Shown one piece after another: positions 22,040 to 34,400 of a DNA stretch of 64,000 nt (within the stretch, counting starts at the first letter, position 1; every line of letters begins with the position of its first letter). The translations under genes were made by a program, and so were the position numbers. This DNA is from Adiantum capillus-veneris (Eukaryota > Streptophyta > Polypodiopsida > Polypodiales > Pteridaceae), in NCBI GenBank assembly GCA_014529385.2, contig CM043959.1, positions 3,822,358 through 3,886,357 on the forward strand, written 5' to 3'. Below the pieces are notes generated by a model. It was not told the DNA's origin. It saw only the letters and a program-made list of their open reading frames with translations, and ran no database searches.

Positions 22040-23965
22040 TTGTTGTCAACTTCTTCCACTTGATGACCTGATTGCAACTTCTGTCAAGCTTTCAATTCCT
22101 TATCTATAACCCGATTCCTGTATCAGATTTAATCAAGTTAGCTATTCTTTCACAATGATTGTACAATTTTTGCTAACTATTGTGATTGGCTTATGTGTAT
22201 CTCTTCAATTTGAGCTAAGTGAGTCAGCACTTGAGTCTTTCAAATTCTACTTTTGCAAAAAGACAAAGGACTAATCAACAACCTGCAAACTGAGTGAACA
22301 TGTACTAATTTGGATCTGATTGAACCCAAAATTTCTTGGTGACCTTGTATTATGTTGGTTTAACACTGTACAAGCTCAAAAGTCCAAAATGGTGTCTCTG
22401 TGTATCAAAAGTAAATAATCACGATTATTTACTTTTCTTAATTTTTTACACTTTTTGGCTTGATTTGCCAAGTACTCAACTTGTTAGGGTCTCTGGACAA
22501 GTTCCACTTAGTTTGAACAAAATTTGTTCAAGTTATCAACAACTGTTTCGTATCCACAGACTAAGTTTTCAAGAATCTGGCTTAAGTCTCACTTTTGTGA
22601 TCCAAATTTCACCCAAATTGATTTGTGGGGTCTACTTTATATGCTTGACCTTGTGGTATACTCAAATGTGCAAAAATGTCTAATTTTTGTAGCAGATGTA
22701 AATAATCGTGATTATTTGCTCCTGCTATTTTTTTGCAATTTTTTGTCACAATCTTGACACAGATTTGTTCATCAGCTTAACTTAAGCTCCCTAGCCAAGT
22801 TTCATCAAGTTTGGATAATTCCTATTCAAATGGTTAACAATTTTGTGTGTGCATATTGACTTTGCAATTTTGGCCACAATTTTCACTCCAATGATTTAAA
22901 TCTTACCAAATTTGGTTTGTGGGCTTAATAGAACATGCTAAAACTGGTGGTATGCTAGGTTGAGCAAAAAAATTGAAACATGGGACGAAATTTAATAACC
23001 GTGATTATTTACTTTTGGTAAATTTTTGCATCTTTTTGGTCAATTGAGCATGTACAGTTGTTTAACACCTCAATATAAGCCTATGAGTCAAGTTTCACTT
23101 GGTTTGAACAAAAGTTTCGCAATTTTACATTCAAGTTCTCAAAAGTCAGTACATAATTAAGTTTTTACCAAGTTTTTGGCCAGTTTGATGGTCCAAATTC
23201 TATGGGCCTTTACAAAAGATGTTTGTACACGTGCATAGAGTCTCTGGTATCAACCTTGGTCAGTTTTGAGCTAAAAGTAAATAATCGTGAATATTTACTT
23301 TAGGCCTAAAATGAGCACTTTTCTGAACTTTTTCACTGAACAGTCTCTTCATGAGCTATTTTAAGTCTCTGAGTCAAGTCAAAACGTAATTTGGCCTAAA
23401 ATGTCAAGAAAAAGTAAATAATCTGAGTTTTTGCAAACTCTTGAAATTTTACCTCGAATGCGTCCTTAAGCTTATCCATTGGTTCATACAACTTTTAAAG
23501 CATACTCTCCAGTCGGATTCAGTGATTGATAGTCTTCTGGTGCTATTTCTAGCCGTAGACCTAAATTTTTGCAAGTTCACATAAACAACTCACAATTGAT
23601 TCTTTTGGATAGAGCAATGTTCTGAAATCCCACCTTGGATTCTGCTTACTCTACTCCTAGGTTCTACTGCAATGGGGTTGTGGAAAGTGTCCACAAACAC
23701 TCGCCTACTTGTTTTTTATGGTTTTCTAAGCCTTGATCTTAGGACTTGTCTACTCTATCAATCATTCTCAAAATCCTAATCTAATCTTACAATCCTAAAA
23801 GGTACTTAGCAAGTACAACCTACTTCCAAGATACCTCTACACAGCCAAAAGACGACAATCTTAAGTTATGCAGTTTTTAAAAAGAAAGTTTTGACTCTAG
23901 GAGATCCAGAGGAAGTTAAAGGATAACTTCACAAGACGCTCGTGTTTTTCCCTAGTTTAGGTCTC
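22040..23965 (-). repeat. GYP1 leader with ~290-bp tandem repeats and palindromic cores
   Basis: Cores related to AAAAGTAAATAATCACGATT and its complement lie at 22407-22436, 22697-22718, 22988-23016 and 23273-23301, with a half core at 23410-23425. The spacing is about 287, 291, 286 and 137 bp. The DNA between the cores is itself repeated, with recurring CAAGTTTCACTTAGTTTGAAC-like and GATCCAAATTTCACCCAAAT-like blocks. No ORF of note. It lies between the primer site and gag, so it would be untranslated leader RNA. The pairing cores could form stem-loops. Confidence 0.75.
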
Positions 23966-23970
23966 TTTGA

Positions 23971-23990
23971 TCCTCGACAGCGGCGCCAAA
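23971..23990 (-). other. GYP1 primer binding site (Asp-tRNA type)
   Basis: On the minus strand this reads TGGCGCCGCTGTCGAGGA, directly inside an LTR starting TG at 23991. It resembles the tRNA-Asp complementary site of Athila/Tat-type elements (TGGCGCCGTTGCCGGGGA), with several mismatches. It fixes the orientation of the element as minus. Confidence 0.75.
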
Positions 23991-24895
23991 TGTGGAACGG
24001 GTGTCTAACCTCACTCCTATCTTATTGCAGACATAACGAGAACCACGAATATAATTGTCAATCCATGGGATGAAGCTGACTCGATTAGTGCATAGAGGCT
24101 ACAAGAGGTTGTCAATCTCTTAGAAAACAACAAACAACTCGCATCTAACTCAAGCTACACTCAAATGACTGAAATCACCAAAAGATAATCGCTCATCGAC
24201 AAACAAATCACATCTGTTACAGCATCAAATGACATCCAAACGTTATGAAACTTCTAGGACATGTTTATAAGACCTAAGAACACGTGCTTATGGTCTCAAA
24301 TCTCACTTTAGGTCAAGTGTAAAAATTGCAATTATTAACAGCATTGAGGTTTTGACCTAGTCGTTTTCGACCCAGAATGCATCTAAATGCTTAGCAATGA
24401 TGTCCCAATACCCACCTATACTTAGTTTATGATTTTGAAGCTTAAATTCCTACTTATGATGAAATTAGGCCGCGGGTCGGCGACGCCAAAAGCTACAGAT
24501 TACCATGAAATGCTTACGTCAATGCGTAGAGCCTTACCTGCAGTTGTAATGCAATGGACTGCATTGCAATGTGACAACTGCGAAGGGAGTAGGAAGTGCG
24601 AGAAGGAGAGAAGTGAGCGCCGTTAGCTCACGCTATGTTTCTATTATCCAAAAACGTATGAAACACTTACAAAAATTGACTTTTATACCTTAGCCAAAGT
24701 TTTTCTGGTCAAAACTAATAATCTAGGAGCTCAAACTAAAGACAGGTTGATACAATCTGGAAGCTTGTAGCCCCAGCTCATCAATTACAATTTTTATCTA
24801 AAAAGTAGGAGTACAATATTCTCAATTCATCAAAATAATAAGTGTTTCTACAATAAAAGCTCCGAAAAATGATATCGGAGTTAGCTTGCTGCTAA

Positions 24896-24897
<2 letters not shown>
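23991..24897 (-). mobile_element. GYP1 5-prime LTR (outer end uncertain)
   Basis: It begins TG next to the primer binding site. The first ~150 bp align by eye with the sequence starting at 29338 next to a similar primer site; both share AATTGTCA, GGGATG and TAG-TGA/TTGACC blocks. The outer end at 24897 is a guess from the TAACA before the CT repeat. Without the matching left LTR the length cannot be confirmed. Confidence 0.5.

Positions 24898-24964
<67 letters not shown>
24898..24964. repeat. (CT)n microsatellite, ~33 units
   Basis: A perfect CT run. It sits immediately before a sequence shared with 53869-54030, where only a short CTCTCTCT is present. Confidence 0.98.
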
Positions 24965-24968
<4 letters not shown>

Positions 24969-25135
24969 ATTGTTCATGCCAAGCTAATTAGGTGTAATGT
25001 TCAATTTTCTACCTTTAATCAAGTACTCTTCTTATGCTCTTTAAGAATTCTCTTAAAGGAAATGCTCACTATTATTATTTTAATTCTTCTACAATCAATG
25101 TCATAGCCCTATTCCATTACACTTGATGTAGCCTT
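24965..25135 (+). repeat. Fragment shared with the GYP3 LTR region (53.87-54.03 kb)
   Basis: The sequence from AGTATTGTTCATGCCAAGCT to the CCATTACACT segment aligns by eye with 53865-54030 in the same orientation, about 160 bp with scattered differences. It is probably a truncated LTR fragment of the GYP3 family, abutting the copia RT fragment. Confidence 0.6.
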
Positions 25136-25139
25136 AAGG

Positions 25140-26138
25140 TATCTCAAAATGTGCTTCACTACCTTCCAGTGCTTCCTATTAGGGATTTCCATAAATCTAT
25201 TAACCACTCCCAGAACAATTGCGATGTCTAGCCTGGTAGCTACCATGGCGTACATAAGACATGCCTATTATTGAAGAATATGGTAACTTGGTCATTTTTT
25301 TATTTTTGAGCATCAAATTTGGGAGCATATGCCTACATTGGGGTACTGAATGTAGTCTTCCCCCCTGCAAATCAAAACATGGCAAGACCTTGTGGATATA
25401 CATTTCCTCAGATAACTCTGATATTCCACGTTTCCTATCCCTCTTGATATGCATACCAAGAAAGTGACTTGCATCTCCTAGATCCTTTATAGCAAATTGT
25501 GTGCTGAATGACTTCTTTAAGATGGAAATCTTGTCTTTAAACATCGTGGCAATGAGCATGTCATCGACATAAAGTATCAAGATAAGTGAATCATCATTCA
25601 ACTTCCGGGTATACAAGAAATGATCTTCTTGGTTCCGTACATAACCTTGAGATTGCATATAATTGTCAAATTTTTGGCACCACAACCTTGAGCCTTGCTT
25701 TAGGCCATGTAATTCCTTACACAATCTACACACCAATTATGTCCCCGTAGGCTTTTTATGTTCAACTTCAAATGGCTGTTTCATGTAAACATCTTCTTCA
25801 AGATCCCCATGAAGGAAAGACATCTTAACATCCATCTAGAAAACTTCCATGGCCTTAGTGGCTACTAGACCAAGCACAAGATGTAATGTAGTCATTTTGT
25901 TTATTGGAGAGAAAATATCATCAAAATCCATGCCTTTATTCTACTGAAATCCTTTAGAAACCAATCTAACCTTATACTTAGGTTTGGGATCTTCTGTTGC
26001 GTCTTTCTTCTTATGCACCCATTTGCAAGGTAAGGCTTGTTTGACCTCTGGAAACTCTGTCAGCTCCCAAGTCTCATTTTCCATACTTGAGTTATACTTT
26101 GATTGCATTGCTTGCTCCCACTTTATGCTATATCTCAT
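25140..26138 (-). pseudogene. COP2 copia reverse transcriptase fragment
   Basis: It reads WELTEFPEVKQALPCKWVHK, then a stop, DIFSPINKMTTL, a further stop and LHGDLEEDVYMKQP. A 178-codon open segment (25200-25736) follows with LHGLKQGSRLWCQKFD, LYVDDMLIAT (catalytic YVDD) and DLGDASHFLGMHIKRD. The end near SYVRHGSYQARHRN is frame-scrambled from the usual AVGSLMYAM...RPDI motif. RNase H is missing on the left. A different copia family from COP1 by sequence. Confidence 0.85.
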
Positions 26139-26312
26139 TTTAATATCCTCTTGGTAGCAGGTAGGCTCTACATACAGTCAGTGACCAATAGATAGTCTAT
26201 CAATACTACAAAAATGAATTAAGACACATTCACAATAAAATTTCAGTTATAAAAGCAGTTTTAGCTTGGTCCTCTAACGCAATTGTGATTTGATTATAAC
26301 CAGAGTACCCAA

Positions 26313-26953
26313 CTAAAAAGCTATAAGCTTCCGTACCTTCAACTCTTTCAAGCACATGGAAACCCATTCCGAGTGCTCAATAGGGTATATGAATCCACAT
26401 TGGATAAATTTTTCAATCTCTTCTTGAACAATCTTTGCATACTTAGGATTCATTAGGTAGGGTTGTTGCTGGATTGGTTTTCCAATGCTAGTCATGGGAA
26501 TTGTATGTTGCACCATGTTAGGTGGAACGCCCTTCATAACATGATATGTCTAAGCAAATATATCCTTGAATTATCTGAGAATCTCCTTAAGTACAACCTC
26601 TTCAATCTCAATAAAGTCTTGAGTAATTAAAACAGTTTTAGACTCTTCACCTAGTTCTTCTAATTCGATCTCCTTAACTACTATCGGTCCATCGTAGACT
26701 CCACTACTTCCATCGGTAGGCATTTGTTGGGCTTTGGCATACACATCTTTTTTCTCCCCTGTGGTATAAGATTTAAAATGTTCAAGTGCAGGATGTAAGT
26801 CTGCATGTGGCATGGAATCACTAGATTCATCCTCATTTGTGTCCTCTTCACTCTAGGATACATCTTTATAGGATGTGGTACTTGACCTTGAGGTTTTTGT
26901 TTACCGAATTGAGCTAATATGCGATTCAGATGTCCTTTCAAGCTCAGAATCAA
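26313..26953 (-). pseudogene. GYP2 gypsy fragment: PR-RT linker and RT N-terminus
   Basis: It reads HTIPMTSIGKPIQQQPYLMN, then KYAKIVQEEIEKFIQCGFIY and PIEHSEWVSM, the gypsy RT N-terminus, preceded by an acidic linker. It is cut right after the VS of the usual VSPIVVVPKKNGK box. It is closely related in pattern to GYP1 RT but different in sequence. It lies between copia RT (left) and copia leader (right), so the arrangement is chimeric. Confidence 0.8.
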
Positions 26954-27399
26954 TTTTTGTCAGTGATTTAGTCTTTGAGTCACATCATTCACAATCCTCC
27001 AAGGCAATAGTAGCTTGGATGTCATTTAAGTCTTCACTCTTCATACCTCAGAAGGTATATGCATTGCACTTAACATATTCATTGGTGCAACCTATGATAT
27101 TTCTTCCCCCTTCGATGTTACCCAAGTTGTTCCTCTATTGCCCCAAGTGTCTATGGTTGTTGTGAGGTGTACCCAATCAATGTCGTCTGACTCAGCCATT
27201 CCATGTAGGACATACATATAAGGACATTCTTGGGTGCCAAGACAAAGAATATCTCCAAGTGTGGTGTTGATGTCTTATGATGATTTTAAGCGATAGATAG
27301 TTGATGGCAAGGACACAAGGCATATCAAAGATCAATGGGATGCAAGGAGATCGATTGTCAAAAATATCAAATCGATGTTGTAAGCTAAGAAGCATCAAA
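26954..27399. other. Unassigned stretch
   Basis: No gene recognised. Acidic minus-strand reading near the GYP2 fragment fades out; nothing conserved after about 27000. Confidence 0.4.
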
Positions 27400-27847
27400 A
27401 TTCTAATTCAATGCCGAAAATATTGGCTAAAATCTACCTTCTACTATGCATGCTCAAATGGATATTTTGATAGAATAAACGGCTTTGAAAGGGAGATAAA
27501 ACCCTAGGACGCTTGATGGAAATACTCCCGGCATGACAAAGAAGTTGTAGCAACAACAAAAACCAAAATCTGGCTTGAAATTGTGCATGTGGATACAAAG
27601 TTTAGCTCTCTCTCACTCTCTCACGTACTCTAAGCTCTCCATAAGACCTTTGCAGTAAGCTTTGATACCACTTATAGAGTCCACAATGTGTGTGGAGTGT
27701 GAGGGAGAAGAAGAGAAGACACACAGAGTGGGTAGAGCATAGAGTGAGGATAACAATGCCTCGCAGGTCCTTATTCTATTTTGTATTAATTAATAATGTT
27801 AGATGTGTTAGTAGTGTGTGTCTGGCCAGTTGACATGAACCCCAACA
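27400..27847 (-). mobile_element. COP2 leader, primer site and LTR
   Basis: 27430-27530 aligns by eye with the COP3 leader at 63385-63480; both carry CTCGAATGG/TCAAATGG, GGCTTTGAAAGGG and TAAAAC-CC-AGGACG. The minus strand at 27659-27670 reads TGGTATCAAAGC, an initiator-Met type primer site with one difference. The following ~175 bp, ending CCCCAACA at 27847, ends like the COP3 LTR (ACCCCAACA). This is the 5-prime end of a copia element on the minus strand. Confidence 0.65.
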
Positions 27848-29317
27848 TACTCCTACTTTTTTTCCAAATTTGTTTCAAAGTCTCCCAGTGAAGGTATCTT
27901 GACAACAATTTTTAGTTGTGATCTACTCCAAAGCACTTTTGTTTGAAGCAATGCTTCACTTTTGCAAAGAAAACTCCACATTTGCAGTGTTGAAGTTCTA
28001 ATATTGTACTATGAAAGGACCTACTTTCGGCAAGAAATTCCAAATACATGTCAAAAATTTGTGAAAACATCTATAAAGCGTTTGAAACTTTATTTTTCCC
28101 TATCTTGGTCTCTAGAGGGTATTTTTAGCCCAAACTTGAAATGTAAGTTGTACTCAAGTAGGTATACCAAGTTATCAAGTTGGATACCCCCCATGTGAAG
28201 GATTGTTAAGTATTGTTTTTTTCTTTGGGACATAGTGTAAAAAATTTGACTTGATACACTTGTCCCATATATTGAGTTATAACCCCTATCAAATTTTGAT
28301 TCAATTTGGAACACTATTGAATGAACTAATATACAACTTTCAAGATATATGACTAGTTCAATCAATACAACTTTCAAGATATATGACTCTATAATTTAGA
28401 TTTTGCCTTTGGAGATGATTAGAAACACAAAATATTCTTCAAAATTTTCCATTGGACTCTACTTGGCATGTTTATATAGTATATACCCAAGGCTGACAAA
28501 AATCTCCCAAATTTGGTCTTGTTGTTAAGTATAACAATACTTAACTTGAGTTTAGTTGTTTACCAGACGTGTCACTTGCCTTATGCACGGTGAACATAGT
28601 GGTAACCTTATTTAGCAATTTAACATTGTTTTGGAGAAATTCCCAAGGATTCTTTGTCTATCTATGTTTTTCTACAAATTTGTGGTATTGGTCTCAATTT
28701 AGTGGTCAAATAGGCCCAAACTTATATGCATCATGTAGAAAAACTGTGAACCAAGTGCAAGGTGAAAACCAATGTTATGCTAGATTTTTAAGTATCATGA
28801 TACTAAAAAACCATGCAAAAGGTGGAGTTTTTTTTTTGCAGGTGTAGTTCTGCATTCAAGCAGTGGTTTGAAGCCTCTATCAAGTATAAAATCATATGCA
28901 TGCATTCAATTTAATCCTTGGAGTTAAAAATTTCAATAAAACCTCCAAAATGCACCAATTACTAATTTTGATGAGGATGATTATATTAAAGATGGTTCAC
29001 ACCTCTGATGACATGTCTACTTACCCTACTCCTATGAAAAACTACGTCAAAAGTTACCAAATCCACATGTTCTTACTCTTTGACTCAATAATTACCTCCC
29101 TAACTCATTACAAAGCCCAAAATCACATCCTACTCGTCCATGATTTCTATTTAAAAATTATAAGGAAAGTATCACAATACTCCTATATCCCTATACACAG
29201 CTAGCAAGCCCAAGCACTATCTAGGTGCTAAATGAAAAGTGAGTACCCTAGAGTGATCTAAAGAAAGTATGAGATAATGAAAATGGGTACATTTTCTTTC
29301 AAGTTTAGGTGGCTACA
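27848..29317 (-). other. Probable leader of a second GYP1-like element
   Basis: 1.5 kb with no gene. It is assigned by position: it ends at a GYP1-like primer site and LTR. A short duplication, ACAACTTTCAAGATATATGACT, occurs twice near 28334 and 28366. No palindromic 290-bp core was found here, unlike GYP1. Confidence 0.45.
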
Positions 29318-29335
29318 TCCTCGACAATGGTGCCA
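29318..29335 (-). other. GYP1-like primer binding site
   Basis: The minus strand reads TGGCACCATTGTCGAGGA, three bases from the GYP1 site, and is again followed by an LTR-like start TG at 29338. Confidence 0.65.
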
Positions 29336-29337
29336 AA

Positions 29338-29990
29338 TGTTATGGAGTTCCCTAACTATGCTAGTGTTACTGTAGTTTTATCGAGAATCTCAAATAAAAT
29401 TGTCATTCTAAGGGATGTAGTTGACCAGGATAAGGCATGGAGGCAAGAGTGTGTTAGACTTTCAAAAAACATAGTCATGCCCACTATGATTAAATACCAA
29501 ATCTCAAGTGATTTCCAATTTACCAAAAACTTGTCTATATCGGCTAGTTTATGTATTTTACCTATCATATGATGTTTGATTGTGATTGAAATTGCAATGA
29601 TGATAGACAAGGACATCTAGTACCGCCCTAGGGTCTCAAACCCATCAAAGAGAGAATAGATACAAAAATGATACTAAAAAGTAACCCTAATATTAGCATG
29701 CATATCTTAACAATTGAAGCATGCTATGGCTTTTAGCCATGTTGAGATCTATCCATATTAAAAATTTGAATTCAAATCTAATGCCTAAATCACAAGAGAT
29801 GAACCAAATAGCATGTGGACAGCCACATTGAATATAGGAAAATGCAGTGAAACTCATAGAGCTTTCAGTCGTTAATCTTAATCCATTCTTGGAATCAGAA
29901 TGCAACACAAGGGGTAACCAAGTAGATAAAGTTTTCATAGACACTAAGGGACTCAATAGTCATACACTCAAATTGTTATCTCATTAAAAT
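29338..29990 (-). mobile_element. GYP1-like LTR fragment (outer end unknown)
   Basis: It starts TGTTATGG beside the primer site. The first ~130 bp align by eye with the GYP1 LTR at 23991 onward. Similarity fades and no second copy was found, so the right boundary is only indicative. Confidence 0.45.
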
Positions 29991-30869
29991 GTGTGTTTTA
30001 AATTACAAAAGTTAACCTTATACTTGAATAATGGCAAAAAATATGGTCCTCGACTAACATGTCTCAATAAAATAGCAATTTAAGTGCCAACAAACAAAGT
30101 AGATACAATCCACAAGCTCATACCCTAGACTAATCATTAATTACTCAAATAAACATCTATAAAAATAAGATTAATAATAGTCAACATTACAAAAAGATAG
30201 GACCAAACTCCATCTATGGTAGAAATATTTATAATAGTTGACACTACAAAAAGATAGGACCAAACTCCATCTATGATAGAAAAGGGAACAAAATGTGCCA
30301 CATGATTGTCCTTTGTCTATATCTGTTAGCTAGACTACTAACAATCCCAATATGCTTTCTCAATCAACAGTAGCTGAGACAACTTTAGTGGTTGAGAAAA
30401 TGTGTGGAGTAGTGGAATGCTTAATAGAGATTTAATCAATGCCTAAGCATGTGCATCCTTAGTTTCCCGATGTGCTTTCTCAAAAATAGGCAAAACAATA
30501 GCATGTGCATCCTTAGAATCCAACTATGCCTACTCAACAATGCGCTTGCTCAACACTGATGTTGCAAATGCCTTTGCAACAAGGAGATAATGCATCATGT
30601 GTGTACAAGAGTAATATCAAAAATGATCTTACCAATGACAGTTAATTTCTCATTGAGATCTTTAATCTTCATACCATTCTCATCAGCCATAATCTTGGAC
30701 TCTAGCTCGTTACAAAAGTGAGCAATTTTTGCCAAAATAGGACCTCTATACAAATAAGCTAGTCTATCACATGCTTGTTTCGATGTTTATGCCGAGAGAA
30801 TGTGTGGAGTAATGGACAATTATTATAATGTGAAAGCAATGAGGGAGCCTATGGATCCTGAGCATCCAA
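29991..30869. other. Unassigned stretch with a 58-bp tandem duplication
   Basis: About 30173-30228 and 30231-30283 are two copies of a unit containing AAAAAGATAGGACCAAACTC. The phrase GCATGTGCATCCTTAG occurs twice near 30450 and 30500. No gene recognised. Confidence 0.6.
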
Positions 30870-31401
30870 GGTGCCTACTCAACAATAGGCAAAACAACTC
30901 TAGCAGTAGAGCTACTAGAGATTGTACCATCATCCATCAGACCTATATCCACAAAACTTGGTCTTACATCATAACCACACACAATTTTTCTAGCATCCTC
31001 TGCAACAATAATATGTTGCATTATGCATGCATAAAGTGGGTAATTGTCCCCATCTAGTTTATCCTTAGGTGGTATAATGTGAAAAACATTCATTGTTATC
31101 AACCATGGCTTGTGACTACACCTACTTCAAAATTTGTCTCTGGAAGAATTGCACAAAACTAATTTATGCTATATAGCACAACCCACAAACTAAAATCTTG
31201 GTGATATATCACTAGTAGTGGGAACAAGGCCGAGATGATGTCGAATCAAAATTCTGGGAGATAGCAATCTCAATGAAGTCACCCCAAAATTATATCATCC
31301 TACAAACTCTCACCACAACAAATCACTTCAATCTAATAATATGGAGCCAAAAGGGTGCTAGCAATGTTACCCAAGATGAAAAAGCCTTCTCTCATACCAA
31401 T
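30870..31401 (-). pseudogene. Copia gag N-terminal fragment with primer site
   Basis: The minus frame 31102-30875 reads KLDGDNYPLYACIMQHIIVA and VCGYDVRPS, the copia gag N-terminal pattern (K-L-x-G-x-N-Y-x-x-W). At 31389-31399 the minus strand reads TGGTATGAGAG, an initiator-Met-like primer site, followed by TGTTGGAAATA at 31402, which resembles the COP1 LTR start. The rest of gag is lost leftward. Confidence 0.65.
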
Positions 31402-34400
31402 TGTTGGAAATATGGCTACAAGAATGCACCCAAAGATGGCGAAGATGAAAGAGAAGCTCAAGAGCACACAACACAGGAAGTAGTATTACTATGTGTGCTA
31501 ATATAAAAGATAAGGATTACCCTAGAAACATGGGTTCATATAGGGAAAAAACTTGCTAATGAGGGGAAAATTTCCTTGATAATCCCAAGTATGTTCACAT
31601 ACATCTCTACCATAACATCATAGCAATTTCCACTACTTATGAAGGTGGCAAGTAGAGCATGGTATAGCGACTTGCCTCCTATAGATAGAGAGCATTGAAA
31701 AATATTAGGGATTAGCATATTGAAAAGGTTTGTATTTGGAGTATGCATCATTTTGTAGACCTATGGGATTGATGGATAACATCTTTTCATCAAGGAGAAG
31801 ACATGCATATTTTCCCATTGATTTATGGTTGGTTTGTGCCCTCACCTCTCAAAGAAAAGATAAAAGGAAGGTTCCTTGTCACATGTGAAGTGGTTATGTT
31901 ATATAGGTAGCCCATCATTTGAAGATGAAGTGTGTGTTGTGACCATGAATAAGGTAAGGCAAGACAACAAAGCAAACATTAGAAGGGAAGCTAAATAGAC
32001 TAATGAAGGCAACAAGAGCAAGACCAGGCCTTTGAGACATTGAAATTTAAAAGGGGTTGTGTGGCCTCAACACATGCCTCCCATCCATTTCCACCACATG
32101 GAGCTAGGATAGACACCTTTCCCTAGCGAATTGGGGGCATCACCACCTAGATTTGATTGTGGCTAGGATGCAAAAGACCTAACAACGTGCCTCAAATGCA
32201 ATGAGGGAATTTTGTGCAATGATAGAGTAGCCACAAGATTTCCTAGTTATATTACACTATTAGGCCGTGTGTATTGTTGTTTTGAATTAATAAATATACA
32301 CAAAAGAACACAACACATGGTTGGCTTTAGACAAGTGACAAGGGGTAGCACAGCTTTTGATTTATTTTTGTATATAGCTATAAGAATGAGGTTTCATTCT
32401 AGTGTTTATATACATGGGGTAATCTGTATTGATTGTTCCATAAAGTGGCAAGAGTCTAGTACATCAGTGATGGATAGTAACTAAGTCAAAAAAATTCCAA
32501 GAAAGGATAGAGTCCTCACCTGCATCAATGCAAACAAGACAACATATATGTTAGCCTTGAATCCATTTTGCAGGTGTCAATGGACTTTATCAATCGTAAC
32601 CCATGTCCATCTTACAACTTTTTTAACTTTAAAACCTTCATCAAACCATTTTGTATTCTTGTCTTGCAAATTATAAGGTGTGTGTGTTTTTTTGTTTCTT
32701 TTAAGTTCGTTTTATACTTGTAATCAAAAAGGTCATCACTCCTTTAAGATACAAGTGAATTTTTGCAGGTTATAGATATGGTTATTATATACCCCAATTT
32801 TTTTAACCACTTTTAAATAGATCTTTGAATACATAAAATTATGATCAAAAGGCAATCCTCTTCATATCCAAATGTTTTACTCCCAATTTTCCCACAAAAC
32901 ATTTAGTGTCTTCATACCAATTAGTTTGTAAAGAATTTTGCACTTTTGATTGTATTGGTCTCTGAATGAGTCCAATGGTACCGCAAACCTCAAAAAATGT
33001 TTATGTATATTCCATTCCAAGATAGAGAACACAGCTACAACTAGTCGAAGTAAATGAATCGACACCACCATTCCTAGAGAGAAAAGAAAATGTAAGCCAT
33101 GCAATCCTTATGCACCTGCACCCAAATTCTAAACTATATCATTTCCAATAGATATAACCATAATGAAAAAAGTCACTATTTTGCCTGTCAAAAACATTAA
33201 GGATGATCGAGGTACAATACCCATCCCTCCTCTCTCATTTTTTCTATTAAAAAACAATGCAGCAACCTAAGCTCCCATAACAGAAAAAAGCAAAAAAAAA
33301 CAGACGTCATGCAACATCTTTGTGTAACAAATTATACTTTAGCTCCTTTGGTCATAAGCTATGCATTTATTTATCAAATACACAGTAAAATAAAGTCATT
33401 AAGCAGCCAATACCACCTTTAGGAGTCTCATATCTTGCGGGAGCTGCAAAAAAATCCACAAGTGCCTCATACCCCAAAATGGCAAAGGGAAGTAAAAAAC
33501 CCGTTTACAGTATGCAGTATTAACTCAAGACCTTTGCAAGATTTTAATCAAGCATAGTGTGGTATAAAAGGAAAAAACCAAATACCTTTTATTGTATGCA
33601 CAAAAAAAAATAGTAGTTAACTGTAAAAAGAGCCTCAACTCGTATACTTAACGCGATGCCGAGAACAACCTTATGATCAAAAAACTAATTGTTATGTATT
33701 GTCAAATACGGTGCAGCATACCACGAGTACACAGCAGAGATGATGCATTATAAAAAATCATATACATGCACCAGTGGAGAGTACCAACATTAGAGCATGT
33801 TATAAATTTGAAAAACAGAGCCAGTTTGACAGGGTACGACCTGAGAAGCGCCTTCATGTTCTACCAACTCCATAGCACCACAATAACAAGGCAGAAAAAC
33901 CCCTCCAACCTCACTTTCACATACACACACAATTTGCAAAACAAGGCTAAGTGAGGGGCACAAAGCAACCCTCGCCTCATTGTATAGTAATACACCAACA
34001 TGGAGAATCACCCCCACGATCTAGTCATTCAGCATGCCGGGTCCTCAAGGCATATGATTACAAGCGACAACCACCATGGTTATTCATGTAGAGGCTAAGG
34101 TAAGAGAGAGGTGGAACCATTCAAGTAGAAGCCCCATAGGCGTGGTGGAGAGAGCTACTCGATAGAGGGGCAGAGAGGGAGGCCGAACGGGGCGTGATGC
34201 CTTTACTATGCATGCAAAATTGCTAGTGGGCCATAATGCCCTTAAACATGTGCTACAAAAATTGAGAGTGGGTGATTAGCCAGGTGCCCCTTTGAGGGGT
34301 AGAGTCCTATGCAACTTTACAAAAAAGGACAGGCCCCACCGAAGGGTACTGTCCCACACGGGATCTTTGTAAACCGAGGAAAAAGCTCCAAGTTTAAAAG

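Larger units (their letters stand above)
2045..24897 (-). mobile_element. GYP1: decayed Ty3/gypsy LTR retrotransposon, host of a nested insertion
   Basis: Reading right to left there is an LTR from 23991, an Asp-tRNA type primer binding site, a 1.9-kb repeat-bearing leader, gag, protease, RT, RNase H, integrase and a C-terminal extension. The domain order PR-RT-RNaseH-INT is that of Ty3/gypsy (Metaviridae). The gag is interrupted at 9519-20352 by COP1. The matching left LTR was not found, so the 3-prime end is either outside the window or lost. Stop codons occur in nearly every domain, so the copy is dead. The Asp-type primer site is one known from Athila/Tat-like plant elements, but the lineage is not assigned with certainty. 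Confidence 0.85.

Noticed and set aside
22405-23425. CRISPR-like array
   Set aside because: Regular spacing, but the spacers are themselves repeated, the period is ~290 bp and the context is a plant retrotransposon leader.
24470-24495. A further primer binding site (minus strand GCTTTTGGCGTCGCCGACCC)
   Set aside because: Resembles the Asp-type site only at TGGCG, has no TG-starting LTR directly beside it, and lies inside the GYP1 LTR.
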